A DNA stretch of 64,000 nt from Blepharisma japonicum (GCA_949751835.1 CATKHK010000055.1:186001-250000); one strand, 5' to 3'. Counted from the stretch's first letter, positions 43,556 through 56,095 are shown. Notes: generated by a model from the sequence alone, not told the origin. Translations and numbers: made by a program.

Positions 43556-44410
43556 ATGAAATGGCTACTTCCTCAAAAGCAAGGATCACTTAATTTTGAG
43601 CAAAATCATATTTGCTGCATTATCAATATCGAAAACACTTCAAATTCGCTTTACTTATTCGACACAAATCTTAAAGCAGGGTCTATTTTAAAATCAGAAT
43701 TGCATCTTCCATTCACCTCCTTAAAAAATTTTTGTATTTGCAATCTCCCTGATAATGAATTTTTTGCTTTTACTAATGTAATGGACTATAGTTATGATTT
43801 CGGTCAAGAAAATTATGAAGAAAGGCTTGTATTTATTATTGATAAGAATCGGGAAATTCATAAGCTAAAATCAACATTTCCAAGCTACGGAGCATCTTCT
43901 GTATATCATAATGGAATTGTTTATGTGTTTTGTGTTAATTATTCGGGTGAGCCAGGAGAAGGGCCGGAAAAATTTATCATCAAAGAAAATCGATGAGTCA
44001 AATTGCCGCCATTTCCTGATATCCCGGATTATTCTTGATGCTGCGAATTTTTCAACATGATTTTAGTATCAAGTCTAGGGAATTCTATTGTTTATTTATA
44101 TGATATTTATAGTAATTCATATTCGGATTTGCCTTTAAATTTGTCAGATTCATCAGCAAAACTAATTTTTAAGCATAAAGAAAAAGCATATTTAATTGAG
44201 ACAAAAGGAAATGTATATGAAAGTGGTTGGAAAGATCCTTATGATTGAAAAATTTGCTGTAAAGCTGATAATCCACTTAGAAATGAAATGATTTATTTTG
44301 TATCTAATGCCTTATATGATGATTCTTGATATTTTAGTCATGATAGGCTGGTGTATCAATTTAAGTTAAAGAATAAAAGGTTCAAAGTTATTAAAGAGCT
44401 CTGCCTTTAA
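43556..44410 (+). CDS. Kelch-like beta-propeller protein
   Basis: 284 aa, reading several TGA codons as Trp (for example after KENR at about 43994, and in YDWKICC and DDSWYF). Repeated beta-rich blades are suggested by HNGIVYVFCVNYSG, LVSSLGNSIVYLYDIYSNSY and KEKAYLIETKGNVY, with the D-Y/S-N-S-Y turns seen in kelch repeats of ciliate proteins. The classic GG-W signature is weak, so Kelch assignment is tentative. It is back-to-back with the RING/B-box gene, separated by 54 bp, hence possibly co-expressed. RING and kelch-like proteins are often paired as E3 ligase components, which is only a suggestion. Confidence 0.65.
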
Positions 44411-44595
44411 GCTTCACAATCGAAGACTCAATATAATCACTTGAATTTTAATCTGATAGCATCCAGCACAAAGCATGGTTTAATGCTAAATAAAAAACAC
44501 TATTCAATTTAGCAATAAAATTAAAAACACTTTCAAATGGGATTATCTATAATTAATATTTAAAATTCACCAATTTAATAAACAATCTATTTTAA

Positions 44596-46092
44596 ATGGT
44601 AAAAGCACGAAATCTTGATAGATCAGAACCGCTGAATGGGTATGGAATTTACATTGCCCTCATCTATTCAATTAACGCAGTTTTTAACCCAAATCTCCTA
44701 AACATTCCTTGGGCTTTCCAGAAAATGGGCTACATAGTATCATTAATTTGTCTGGGGCTGAATGGTCTGCTCAGCTATTATCTCTCCCGATTGGTTATTG
44801 AAATTCTTGCTAGAGTAGATTTAATCGATAGACTTAAAAGCGAAGGCTACACAATTGACAAGCCCAATATTTGTGAAAATTTACTCGGTAAAAGAGAGCC
44901 AAATCATCTTGATTCTTTGATGCAAACTCCTATGATCACAGGGCTCCGTTACGATTTAAACCAATGCGCTTCAGTGTTATTTGGAAAAGCGATAGGCACT
45001 CTTTATCTTCTATGTATGATAGCATATTTTCAAGCAGAATTGATATGGTACGCAGAAGTCTTTGTAGATACAATCACAAGATATGTGCCTTTATTGCAAG
45101 CTGCCTGCAGCATCAGCAACCTAAACTCATATTGGAATCTGTGTAGGGTTGACTACTGGATTTATCTGGGAATTTTTTCACAGGCTATGTTTTTCCTCTC
45201 AATGATTTCTTTTAGGTGGCAAAAATGGTGGCAAGTTGTCTTGCAGTTTTTAAAATTAGCATTAATTGTGCTTGTTGCGATCACATGTCTTGAATTAATT
45301 GGGGATGAAAAAAATATCGATAATGACCACTATAAATTTGAAATGCCAACTCTTGCACATTGGGAGGACTTATATAAAGGATTTCAAATCTTTTTCTATG
45401 TATTTTTATATCAACTTCAACTGCCAAGTATTGTGGAGCATGTAGGGGATAAAAAAAGATTATGAACGATACCATTTTTAATTCTGTGCGCAAGTGTTGG
45501 ATTTTATTTAGCTTTAGGATTAATTGTACCTTTAGCAATTCCGGATGTAGATAAATTATTTACTCAAGATTACAGAAACTACTCAGCAGGGATGGAGCAA
45601 GCTGGAAAGCCATGGTGGACTGATATAATTGCATATGCAGTCGCCCTTTCCCCATGCATGATCATTGCATCAAATTTCCCTATTTCTGCAATAAGCTTGA
45701 GCAATGCAATCACTTCTTTGTTTTATGGGCCTGGGAATGAAGAAACGCATGATAAGCAAGATTATTTATCATTGAGATGGCTAACTGTTACATTTTCTAT
45801 TGGACTTACCTTTTTCTTTTATGATTTGGTGAATGATATATAGGCTTTTATACTTGATTATGTGAGATTGGTGGGATTTTTCTTGATTCCTATATTTATA
45901 CCAATTATGCATATAGCAGCTAGGCAAATTATAGGGACGCAATCACCATACGATGCTATTTGGGCTCCAAAGGTAAAAATTATTTAGTGGCTCTCATTAC
46001 TAATTTCAATTTTTCATGGATTTTTGTTAGCTTATATTCTGATATTTAGAATTTTTGAAGACAGCCATTTAGACTTAAATAGTGATAATTAG
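44596..46092 (+). CDS. Amino acid transporter, AAAP/APC family
   Basis: 488 aa after removing two 15-nt introns (45829-45843, 45973-45987) and reading TGA at 45463 as Trp; TAG stop at 46090-46092. About 11 membrane segments. The first, NAVFNPNLLNIPWAFQKMGY, has the N..G/P..LL.IP.AF..AG pattern of AAAP transporters, and the FQIFFYVFLYQLQLPSIVEHV segment corresponds to their transmembrane 6 region. Both introns end the frame if retained, and splicing restores two further helices (RLVGFFLIPIFIPIMHIAA, then LLISIFHGFLLAYILIF). A long loop between helices 2 and 3 is unusual. Substrate unknown; plasma membrane or lysosome. Confidence 0.88.
45829..45843 (+). other. 15-nt intron (transporter, first)
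   Basis: GTGAATGATATATAG, phase 0; in-frame TAG if retained. GTG start of the donor differs from the more usual GTA. Confidence 0.88.
45973..45987 (+). other. 15-nt intron (transporter, second)
   Basis: GTAAAAATTATTTAG, phase 0; in-frame TAG if retained. Confidence 0.92.
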
Positions 46093-46566
46093 TATAAGTT
46101 TCTTATCATATTGCTGGGTAAATTTCTCTAAATTAACTCTAACTCCACCTCAAATAATTGCAAGAATCTGCTATATTGCTAGGATAAACTTTATCAACTC
46201 TTTATGAAAATATTTTATGGAATTTTCAGTTTTTTGATTTTAATATTTTCTTTAAATTCATAGGAATTTGTAATATCCTAGAGAAGATGAGCACTGAAAT
46301 CGAATAAATTCCTGGAGATATTTAAAGATCTGGCACCAAAAAATTATTAATTTCTCGAGTAACTTGAAAAGTTGTTATTGATAATCCAAGAAACAAATTC
46401 CAAATGAATTAAAATATTATATAAACAAATTTTTCTCCACAAATATATATTCTTGCTATTTCTCACTCGCCTAATTATAATTCGCCACATGTTGGTTTTA
46501 ATCAGATATTTAAATGAGTTTTATTGCATTTCTCTGAATTAAAAATGTCCACTTCAATTTATTAGA
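46093..46566. other. Intergenic region, AT-rich
   Basis: About 475 bp between two plus-strand genes. No frame or RNA supported. Confidence 0.4.
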
Positions 46567-48144
46567 ATGTCTGATATTAATTTATCATTTCCTCGCACCC
46601 AACGCATAAAAAAAACTCATCAAGTATCTCATGCAAGCATAGAATCCAGCTATCATAAGCAAGTCCCTCTAAACCCTCGTCAAAAGCTGTATTTAGATTT
46701 AACTAACGTCCATAAACAATCTAAGAGCATTTTCAATCACCCTTTAAGTACAAAGTTTGCAGCTTTTCCAGTTAATCAATTAGATTCAACGATGCTTACT
46801 CCTTCTTACAAGAATTTAGAAGAATCATACACAGCTCGTCCAGTTGATACTTCGCTTAATAGCATTTCCACATCTTTAAAAGATATTATCAATACAAGCA
46901 GGATTAGATCCAGAAGATCTGGATTTAAATCCATTTCAACCCCTTCCAGGAGAGAAATAAAATTTCCCATTTCTGGACAAGATGCTATGAGATATTTTAG
47001 CGAAAATTTAACCGAATATGAACAAAGCGAAGTTTTGGATTATAAAGAAGTATATTTTTTAGGCAGCAAAACAGGAAAAATCAATGGAAAAATTGGAGAC
47101 TTAAATTGAGGCTATGATAATGAGAAAGGGGACTTTCAAGTTGTGCTTGGAGATCATATTGATTTCCGTTATGAAATAATTAGTGTCCTTGGAAAAGGGA
47201 CATTTGGACAAGTTTTAAAATGCTTGGACCATAAAAACAATGAGCATGTCGCTATAAAAGTGATTCGTAACAAAAAGAGATTTCATAAGCAAGGTTTAGT
47301 TGAAATAAAGATCTTAAATTTACTTAGAGCCAAAGATCCAGAAGACAATTACAATATAATCCGAATCAAAGAAAGCTTAACATTTAGAAAGCATCTATGC
47401 CTCAGTTTTGAGTTGCTTTCTATGAACCTATATGAATTTTTAAAACTAAATTCCTTTGAAGGTTTATCTTTGCATCTTGTAAAGCGATTTTCTTTACAAA
47501 TTTTAAATGGGCTAAAGTATTCTAAATCGTTATCGATTATCCATTGTGATTTGAAGCCTGAGAATATTTTATTGAAAACATCGACTAAATCATTGATTAA
47601 AATTATTGATTTCGGCTCGTCTTGTTTGGATAGTGAAAGAATATACACTTATATACAGTCAAGATTTTATAGAGCGCCAGAAATTATTTTAGGAATTCCT
47701 TATGGTGTAAGTATTGATATGTGGAGTTTTGGCTGCATTGTATCAGAACTGCACACTGGCTATCCCTTGTTTCCTGGAGAAAGTGAGCAAGAACAGCTAT
47801 ATAGGATTATTGAAGTATTAGGGCTCCCTCCTAAACAAATTATGGACATTTCTACAAGGAAAAAAATTTTTTTTGACAATGATGGCAATCCCAAGCTAAT
47901 TCCAAATTCTAGAGGAAAAATTAGATATCCAAATACAAGGCCTTTATCAACAATGGTTGGAAACCAGGATCCACTTTTGCTGGAATTTTTGACAGCAATT
48001 TTAAAATGAGATCCGCAAGAAAGGTTGACACCAGAACAAGCTATAAATCACCCGTTTTTAAAAATGCAGCTTTCACCTAAGAGAAGAAACAGACCGAGCA
48101 TATCATTTTTTAGTAAAGAATTTATTAAAGCAAAGTTAAATTAA
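46567..48144 (+). CDS. DYRK-family dual-specificity kinase
   Basis: 525 aa reading TGA at 47107 and 48007 as Trp. N-terminal basic Ser-rich region to about 135, then a DH-box-like lead-in (DAMRYFSENLTEYEQSEVL) directly before the kinase, as in class 2 DYRKs. Kinase about 195-510: LGKGTFGQVLKCLDHK, VAIKVIRNKKRFH, HCDLKPENILL (Cys in place of Arg is a DYRK trait), DFGSSC, and the activation loop RIYTYIQSRFYRAPEI with the autophosphorylated YxY. TGYPLFPGESEQEQL matches family members. The final helices depend on the second UGA (ILKWDPQERLTPEQA). Active site intact. Confidence 0.95.
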
Positions 48145-48283
48145 CTTGATATATTATGATAAAGAGATTTTAATTATAAGGCTAATTCTTCAAATTTAAT
48201 TAATTACAGAAGTGATATTAAAGACTACATGATTGATGAATTCATTAACTAATTCAATAGACACTTATATGCAATTTTATCTG

Positions 48284-48760
48284 TTAATAAACATCTGGGC
48301 CTTTTTCTATATTTTTATCTTTAGCAATTTCATTTTCAAGATGAACCCTCAGCGCGTAGTTCGTCATTCTCTCTCTCTGAAGCTCCGCCTTAAGCTGCTG
48401 ATTTTCCAATTCAATTCTTGCTGCCTGATCACATTTTTCTTTCATTTTTACCACAGCTTTTTTCAAAATCGAATTGTCTTGCAATAAAACTTCGAGTTTC
48501 TGAACTAAATTCGTCTCATCTGGTCCTATTGAGAAATTTCTCTTTGTTTTCTCCTCATAAAATGCATTGAACATCTGTGACGTAATGGAAATGGCATCTT
48601 CTCGGGAAGTATTAGAATCAAACCTAGTTATAAGCTCCTGAGCATAGCGATAGGAAAGGTCTTGGGATGTGGAAATTGAAAGATTACTTAATAGCTGGAT
48701 GGCTTCCTCTATGTTGTTTTCTGTATTAATTAGAGCATTTTGTATTTCTTGTTGTTCCAT
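48284..48760 (-). CDS. Small coiled-coil protein with CUE/UBA-like N-terminus
   Basis: 158 aa, ATG at 48760 to TAA at 48284, intronless. The N-terminal EIQNALINTENNIEEAIQLL resembles the second and third helices of CUE/UBA ubiquitin-binding domains (ALxxxxNNVEAAIxxLL), although the usual first helix with MFP is missing. The rest is helical with a coiled coil (about 85-150, VVKMKEKCDQAARIELENQQ). Similar plant and protist proteins of this size carry a CUE domain plus coiled coil. It converges on the DYRK gene (139 bp). Ubiquitin binding is an inference from a short segment. Confidence 0.65.
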   Translation of the reverse strand: MEQQEIQNALINTENNIEEAIQLLSNLSISTSQDLSYRYAQELITRFDSNTSREDAISITSQMFNAFYEEKTKRNFSIGPDETNLVQKLEVLLQDNSILKKAVVKMKEKCDQAARIELENQQLKAELQRERMTNYALRVHLENEIAKDKNIEKGPDVY

Positions 48761-49271
48761 TGTCTGAAAACAAGCAAAATGCGGATGAATTTATTTTTAA
48801 GATTTGAGGGAACTTTTTGTTCATTGATAACAGATAAGAAATTTATTGATTAAGAGATTAAATATATTAAAGATATATGCAATACTATATATAGCAATTG
48901 CTTTATGGCTGACATGAAGTAAATTTTTGGTTAAATCAATTGAATCTTCAAGTAATTCTTTTTGTTTTAATCAAGGCATTTTTAAAAATATCAAACAAGA
49001 TAAGGCTATTTTTCTCTTTACTTTAAAATACACAGAATTTTATGAATTTCTTCATATCATCTTACATAATTTTTATAAATTTGATAATTTCCTAGACTCT
49101 ATAAATACTTCTTCTGAGTGGCTTCATCAAAAATTGAACGATAAAAGTGATATTTTACATTTCTGAGAATTATTCATCATTTTTTATGCTTTCACAAGCA
49201 ATACTTGCCTATTTTCCTTGGTTATATGGAAATCTTCATGTCCATTTTATAAGAAATTTATCAATATTTTA
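48761..49271. other. Upstream region of the ATG1/ULK-like kinase gene
   Basis: About 510 bp between divergent genes. On the plus strand, the frame of the kinase stays free of TAA/TAG from about 48829 to its ATG at 49272 (nearly 150 codons) but contains no ATG and is Phe/Ile-rich. I do not annotate it as coding. Confidence 0.35.
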
Positions 49272-50537
49272 ATGGGCGATCGAAACTACAAACAAGTGTC
49301 TCATTACTTGCTGAAAGAAGAGCTTGGCAATGGTACTTTTGGGACTGTCTACCGAGGCAAAGATCTAAATACAAACGAAATACGTGCCATTAAAATGATT
49401 AGTGCACAGAATGTTTTAAAACCTCAAGAGAAGAAAGCACTAAGCCGAGAGATCCAAATTATGAGGAATTTAGACCATGAAAATATCGTAAAATTATACG
49501 ATTACTTGGAAACAAGAAATTATAATTATTTGGTGCTTGAATACTGCAGCGGAGGTGATCTCTCTGGATTAAGAGATCTAAGTGAAGAACACACAATTAT
49601 TTATCTGCGCCAAATAGTGAGCGCCCTCAAAGTACTTCAGGCAAATAATATAATTCATAGGGACTTAAAGCCTGCAAATATTTTGCTCTCTGATAAATCT
49701 CCTGATGCTAAAATAAAATTAGCTGACTTTGGACTTGCAAGGCAAATAAGTGCAAATAGTTTAGCAAAAAGCTATGTTGGAACTCCTTTATATATGGCTC
49801 CTGAAGTAATCAAGTTGAGAGAGAACCAAAGCGAGAGATATACAGAAAGGGCTGACATATGAAGTGTAGGATGCATTGTATATGAATTAATTAGAGGAGC
49901 CAGGCCTTTTGAAGCTAAAAACTTTGGAGATTTGCTGCCAGTCATAAAAACAAGACTTAACGATCCTGATTTTTTGAGTTCCCAATACTTTTCAGAGCCT
50001 TGCATAGATTTTTTAAGTAGAATTTTCAAAATAAACCCAAAAGAAAGAATGGATTTCGATACCATGTGCGACCATCCTTTCATATTAGGCCGACCCAGCA
50101 TAAAGCCTATAATTGATTTGCATGGAATCCAATGCATGAGCGAAGATTTTGAGCTCTCAACTAAAGAAGATGCATTGGATATCTCAGAAGTTTTGTTTAA
50201 CTTAGCAAAAGATACACCCCATCCTTTTCTTTTTTACATGAAGGCCTGCACTTTGTTAGAACCTTACTTAGAAGATCAAGTATGCGCAAGCATTTTTAAG
50301 GTGAATTTTGATGAGGCAAAAAGATGCAAAAATAAAACTGATTGGGAAAGCTCAACAATGACAAGGTTGATTTTAGAAATGGCAGTGAAGCTGTGTAGAA
50401 GTGATGAAAATATAGCTTCACATTTATTGAAAGAAAATTATAGACAGGCGCTTACCCTTTTAAATTCATTGGGACCTTCTTCACATATAATTAGATTAAA
50501 GGAAGCAATCAAGAGACAAATGGATATGCACAATTAA
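49272..50537 (+). CDS. ATG1: ATG1/ULK-like autophagy kinase
   Basis: 421 aa from ATG 49272 to TAA at 50535-50537, TGA at 49860 as Trp (ERADIWSVGC). Kinase about residues 15-275 with ULK features: LGNGTFGTVYRG, AIKMI, LEYCSGGDLSGL, HRDLKPANILL, ADFGLAR, YVGTPLYMAPEVI, and INPKERMDFDTMCDHPFI, closely matching the RMDFDEFFxHPFL end of ULK kinases. The C-terminal 130 residues are helical (LFNLAKDTPHPFLFYMKACTLL) and may correspond to the MIT-type domain that binds ATG13. No long disordered linker separates kinase and tail, unlike ULK1/2. UGA Trp of DIWS is invariant. The gene downstream begins 20 bp after its stop codon. Confidence 0.88.
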
Positions 50538-50557
50538 TATTAAGAAATATTTAATAA

Positions 50558-51481
50558 ATGGCTGTAGGAAATTTGCATAATAACAGAGAAAGACTAAAAG
50601 CAGAATTATCTAAAATGAAGTATAAATCTCCAATAGATACCCGAGAGCTGCCTGAAGGGCATCCAGCAGCAATTTTTCCTATCATTCATTTCTTATTTTT
50701 AGAATACTCAGATCTTGTAAGTAATTACATAAGCGATATGGGTTATGATTTAGCTACAAAAAATGATGCGGGATTTCTGGAATCTATCTATAAATTGTTG
50801 AGAAACAAATTTAACTATGTTCCAATATTAAGGGTTGATCAGTTTTTATCTGTGAACTATGCTGAAAGAAAGATTTTAATAGTGCTTGATATTGTAAAAT
50901 TAGTGAAACAAAAACATAAAGAATTATTGAGATTTCAACAAAGACCAAGAAGAGTTGGTAGCATAGCCAGCCAAGAATCAGAAGAATTTCAGCAGAAATT
51001 AGCAGAAAAACAAGTTTTTGAAGTTCCCTCTGAAAATTTAAATTTTCAGGATGAAGAAGTTGATGAAGAAATTGTTGAAGAAGATGCTATGCAAACAATG
51101 AAAAGAAGCGAAACAGAAAATCAGCTTTACCCTGCGTCTGAAAGTCCTTATCGCAATGAGGCCGAAGACCCTAGCCTAATGATAAGAACAGCAATTGAGG
51201 TAATCCTCAATTAGTTCATCAATGATCTCACAATGAGAATTTCCAAAATCGAAAGCAAAGTTGAAATATTTATCGAAGAAACTGACGCAAAAATCCACTT
51301 AATTCATGGGAAAATAAAATCTCTTGAGCAAAGACGAAAATCAGTAATAAAAACTCAGAATCTTGTCCAAAAAGCTGTTAAGCGCTACGAAGACCACATT
51401 CAGCCTCCTTCCTCACAAGGCCTCCTTGATCGCCTAGGTATTTCACAGGAGTTTTTTGATAAGCCAAGAATATTTTTCTAA
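50558..51481 (+). CDS. CEP44: Centrosomal protein CEP44 homologue
   Basis: 302 aa after removing a 15-nt intron at 51200-51214. Residues 1 to about 125 are the CEP44 domain: MAVGNLHNNRERLKAELSKM, HPAAIFPIIHFLFLEYSD, ESIYKLLRNKFNYVPIL, QFLSVNYAERKI and DIVKLVKQKHKEL, all matching the vertebrate family in order and spacing. An acidic linker then a C-terminal coiled coil (encoded mostly after the intron) follow. CEP44 acts in centriole-to-centrosome conversion and basal-body integrity; ciliates carry many basal bodies. The stop of the upstream kinase is 20 bp away, the downstream coiled-coil gene starts 25 bp after, so the three genes form a compact head-to-tail cluster. Confidence 0.93.
51200..51214 (+). 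other. 15-nt intron (CEP44 gene)
   Basis: GTAATCCTCAATTAG, phase 0; in-frame TAG if retained. Confidence 0.9.
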
Positions 51482-51506
51482 TACTGCATTATAATAAGTC
51501 ATTAAT

Positions 51507-54500
51507 ATGTCTCGACCTAGAACTTTAAGTGCATCAAAATTTTCTACTTTTTCTAAGCCCAGGCAAGTTGTGTATTCCAATATAAAATCCAACCCAATCT
51601 ATGCGGCAAGCTTAACATTCATGCGGCCACCAAAAATTAGGCACAAAAATCTCTCTCAAGAATCCCCACAAAAAGATGCTCAATTATGAGAACTAACTCA
51701 AGAAGTCAAAAAGCTAGAAGAGCAACACAAATCCTTTGTAAAAAATTTTGAAACTCAAAATGAGAGCTCATCGATCCTGAAAACGAATGGAGAGCTTGAA
51801 GAAATTAAAAGAGAAAGAGATGAGCTATATGAGGCAAAAATGAAATACCAAAAGCATATAGAAAATCTAGAAGAGCAAATAAAGAAAATTACGGAGTCGT
51901 ATGAAAATGAAGTAAAAAACATGAATGAGTACATTGCGCTACTTAGAAGAAAATTTGAGAAAAATTCAGGCTCATTATCTAATTCTCCTCAGATTTCGAG
52001 GGTGGATAATTTTGAAGAATTGTATTTAAAAGAAAAGGAAAAATCAGCTGCTCTGCAAAATACTTTGAAAAATAAAGAAAAGGAGTATGAAAGCCTGCAT
52101 AGAAGAAATAGCTCAGAGTCTGTGACATCGAGAATTGAGCAATTAACATATGAAAATAATAGCTATCGAACTGCACTTGCAGAAGCTGAAAGTGATATTA
52201 AAAGACTGTATATGGAAATAAAACACCAAAATGAACAAATTTTCCAACAAAAACAAAAAATTGAAATATATGAAAACCAAAAAGATATGATGCATTCTTA
52301 TGAATTTGAAGATTTAAAATTCAAGTTGAAAAAATGTAGCGAGGAAAAAAGAGAATTAGAAGAAGAGTGGAAGAAAAATCAGTTAAAGTCAAATGATTTA
52401 GAAAAAATTATATCGGAATTAGGCAAAAGTTTATTAACTATGACTAAAGAATTAGAAAGTAGAAATTCTGAATATCAAAATTTAGAAAGCGAATATGAGA
52501 GATTAAAAGATAATATAAATCCAGCTGAAAACGTTGAAAAGACTAAAGAAACCAAAGAGGAATGCGTGCTAATGATTAAAACGGCAGCAAATGAAATGAA
52601 TCAACAAATAAGCGATATACTATATAAGGTTGAGCAAACAGAAAATGAGTTAACCAAAATTATTAATTTTGTTAAAGGTTTTGGATCAAGAATCGATCAA
52701 AATATTAAAAATAAATCAATTAAAAATGAAGAAGCTCTAAAAAGGGAAGTCCAAAGGCTTAGCAAAGAAAAAGAAGATTTAAAGCAGAAATTAGAAGCAG
52801 AAAGTGCAAAAAGACTAAAAGAAATTGCAAGCTATGAAGATGAAACAAATAAATTACGATCATCTTTAAGAGAAAAATCAAAAGATTATGAGTCACAAGT
52901 TTTAAATCATCAAAAAAAGATCCATAATCTAGAGCTTGAAAATAAAAAGATCAAAAGTAATGAAGGCCTAGAAAATGAAAAATTGAAGCTTGAGCAAGAT
53001 AATAAACAGCTGATAGCTGATCTAGAAAATCTCAATGTAGAATATGAAAGCTTATATAAAATTAATGAAAAAAATAAGGATGAGATTGGAAGCCTAAATA
53101 ATAAGATTGAAATTTTAGAAAAAATACTTAAAGACTCTCAAGGAGAATTAAAAGAATCGAAGCCAAAGACAGTTTTTGAGTCAAAACAAGATGAAATGTT
53201 AAAAATTATTACCGGAGACAACAATAAAAGAATAAAATCTTTGGAAGAGGAAAATAAGCAGCTCAATAGCCAAATTCAAGCTTTAAACTTAGAGTTAGAT
53301 AAAGCTTGCATTAACAATGATGAATTAAATGAAAAATTGAAAGAGTCTAGTGAAAAACTTCTCGAAAAAGAAATTGAAGTTGAAGAAATAAACAAGCTAT
53401 ACGACGGGTTAGTAATAAAGACTGAAGAAATATTAAAGGAGCAGCTTAAAATGAAAACTGATTCACAGAAAATTAAAGTATTTTATATTTAGAATGATTT
53501 TGAAAATGAAAAAAATAAGTTGCAAACTGCACTTGATAATGCCATTGATGAAAAAAATCAGCAAATTATTATCCTTCAAAACGCGATTAAAGATCAGCAA
53601 GAAGCTTTCGAACAAAAATTCAGTGAGTTGAAATGGGAAAATGGACAAGAAAATCTTAGCATTGGATTAGAAGAAAAAGATAATGAAATTAAAAATTTGA
53701 AAAATGAGTATTTCGAGCTTATGCAGAGAAATGAAAAAGAATTAAAAGAAGCATTTACAAAAGAAATCATTAAATTAAAAGCAAGCTCTGAAGCCAGTTA
53801 TGATGAATTAATGAAAAATTATTTGGATTTAAAGAAAAAATATGACAAAAACGTAGAAGATCTGAAGGATCTAGAAAACTTACGAGAAACTTTATCTACC
53901 ACTCAATATAAATTGAGAGAAAGAGAGAAAGAAATCGATAAGCTTAAAGAAGAGTTATTTGAAGTAGACGAAAAAATGGAAGATTTAGAAAAATATCAAT
54001 CAGATCAGATACAAGAAGTAATTGAGTATGAAAAAATATTAAAATCTAAAGAAAAAGAAATATTCGAGCTTCAAATAGAATTAGATGCTCTTAAACAAAA
54101 AGAAAATTCAAACTCAATAATAGATGAATATACTGATAATACAAAATTAGCAGAAATTAATAATCAGCTAGATGATCTGGCGAAAGAAAACATTAGTCTT
54201 AAAGAGCAGCTCAAAAAGCAATTTTCTGAGACTGAAATAGCGAATTTGCATTCACAAATATCTAATTTGAGGCAAAATTTAGAAAAAACTCAAAAAGATT
54301 TATTAAAAAAATCAGAACTGGAAGAAGAATTAAAAATTTTACAAGAGAAATGCAAAAATAAAGGGCAAAAATTAACTGCACTTAAAAATGCTTGCAGTGA
54401 GCTTGAAGTTGTAAATTCTTCATTAAGGACAAGCAAAATTTTATTTGAAAATGAAGCAGCCAAAAAAGAAAAAATCATAAAGGATATGCAAAGAGAATTT

Positions 54501-55421
54501 GGATCACAAAACGTTGAGGTAAATAAAGCCAAACAAAGAGCTGATCAATTTGAAGCACTTTATAATTCATTATATACAGAAATGGAGGAAAAAAATAAGA
54601 GGATTGAAATATTGGAGAGAGATTTACAGTCAATAGGTAATAAAGGAATTTTCAAAGGAGGAAAGCTCAAAATCGAAATTAAAGAAAGTGTTTCAATTTT
54701 GGGTGAAAAAATGAATGAAAATGAAGAAAACGAAAAATTAAAGCAAAAAATAAATTTATTAACTGACGATATTGATATTTTGCTTGACAATGAAGAAAAA
54801 TATAAACTTATTATAGAAGACTTAAAACAAAGGCAGGGTTCAGAATTTAATGCTGAAGACACTAAAAGTCAATTTGAAAACTTGGAAGCACAGCTGGAAG
54901 ATTTGCAATATAGATATGACCAGCTTTTAGAAGAGCACGAAGAATTAATAAAAAATGAAAAAAATAAACAAGACACTAGCCAAGAAGAAACTTCTATGCA
55001 AATTCAAATATTATCTGAGCAGCTAGATCAAATTATCCGTGAGAAAAATGATTTAGAGTTAGAAATTGATACCTTAAGAGATCTTCACGGAAAAGATGAA
55101 AAAATCAAGCACTACCAGCAGCAAGCAGAAAATCTTGCAAAAATATGTACAGAATTAGAAGTAATTTTTATTTAGAAAGTAAGGGAAGATTCAGATAAAG
55201 TGTATAAAGAGAATCTCAAAAAAATTGAAGCGCAATACGAAGAATTTCTTAAGCAAAGGCTAGATGAAATAGCTGATCAATATGATGAGCTTCAAGAAAA
55301 GACAAATAATTTCGCAATAGAAAATGAAGATCTTAGGACTGAGCTGGAAGCTGAGAAAGAAAAAAGTGTTATTTTAGAGCAAGAGCTTTATAAATATTCA
55401 CAAAAAAATAAAAATAATTAA
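51507..55421 (+). CDS. Giant coiled-coil protein (basal-body/cytoskeletal candidate)
   Basis: 1294 aa after removing introns 53478-53492 and 55161-55175 and reading TGA at 51687 as Trp. ATG 51507 (MSRPRTLSASKF) opens a short basic, Ser/Pro-rich head (about 60 residues). From there to the end, residues about 65-1290 are almost unbroken Glu/Lys/Leu-rich heptad coiled coil, with few Pro. There is no motor, kinase or other domain, and no close family recognised; layouts like this occur in centrosomal, kinetodesmal and Golgi scaffold proteins. It follows CEP44 by 25 bp, supporting a basal-body link by association only. Strong A-richness (AAA, GAA codons) and low complexity make homology hard to judge. 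Confidence 0.85.
53478..53492 (+). other. 15-nt intron (giant coiled-coil gene, first)
   Basis: GTATTTTATATTTAG, phase 0; in-frame TAG if retained. Confidence 0.92.
55161..55175 (+). other. 15-nt intron (giant coiled-coil gene, second)
   Basis: GTAATTTTTATTTAG, phase 0; in-frame TAG if retained. Confidence 0.92.
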
Positions 55422-56095
55422 ACTTGTTAAATATTGAATAATATCTAAAGCAATAATCACAAGTGATGGCTGCATATCATTATTATTTTATTATCGAATT
55501 CCATATAGTGCTTAAAAGCATTAATTAAAAAATAAATAAAAATTATCATTTTTTAAGTTTGTTGCATTTTTTATCTGAAATTTGATTGATATATATGAAA
55601 AAATGCTTCTTTTATTTACTGAGCTAATTTTAGCCGTTAAATTGCCTCGCTTAATTGCTCTAAAGATCATTTAATTTTTAAAATCTTATAAAGGAGTGTT
55701 GTCTTATTAGAATTTATAATTTAGTCACCATTTTCTATTTCCCTGGCTTTTATATATATAAATTTTATTAAACGTTAGCATTAATTCTAATAGTCTTAAA
55801 TTAAGAAAATAATACTTGAATTTATTGATAATTATATAATTTATTTGCATAATACAATAATTCAGCTATAAAGAGAGGATTAATATCAATTTATTATTTA
55901 ACTTTTCAGAGTTAAAACAATGACTGTTATATATATAATAGAGTAATTTTATCCATTAACGCTTCATTTTGAACTTCTTATAATGATTTCTGTTCTGAAG
56001 AATAAAAAAAATGAAAGAGAAATATCCAAAACTGTTCTTTAATTATGACAGTTTACATTTTTTAGTTTTGACTCTAAATATTATTTATTTTATAA
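55422..56095. other. AT-rich intergenic region
   Basis: About 675 bp of AT-rich DNA between two plus-strand genes; no frame, RNA or repeat supported. Confidence 0.45.

Noticed and set aside
48927-49166. Plus-strand frame upstream of the ULK-like kinase as its own gene
   Set aside because: Begins with a non-ATG codon and runs through TGA into the kinase frame; composition is that of AT-rich noncoding DNA.
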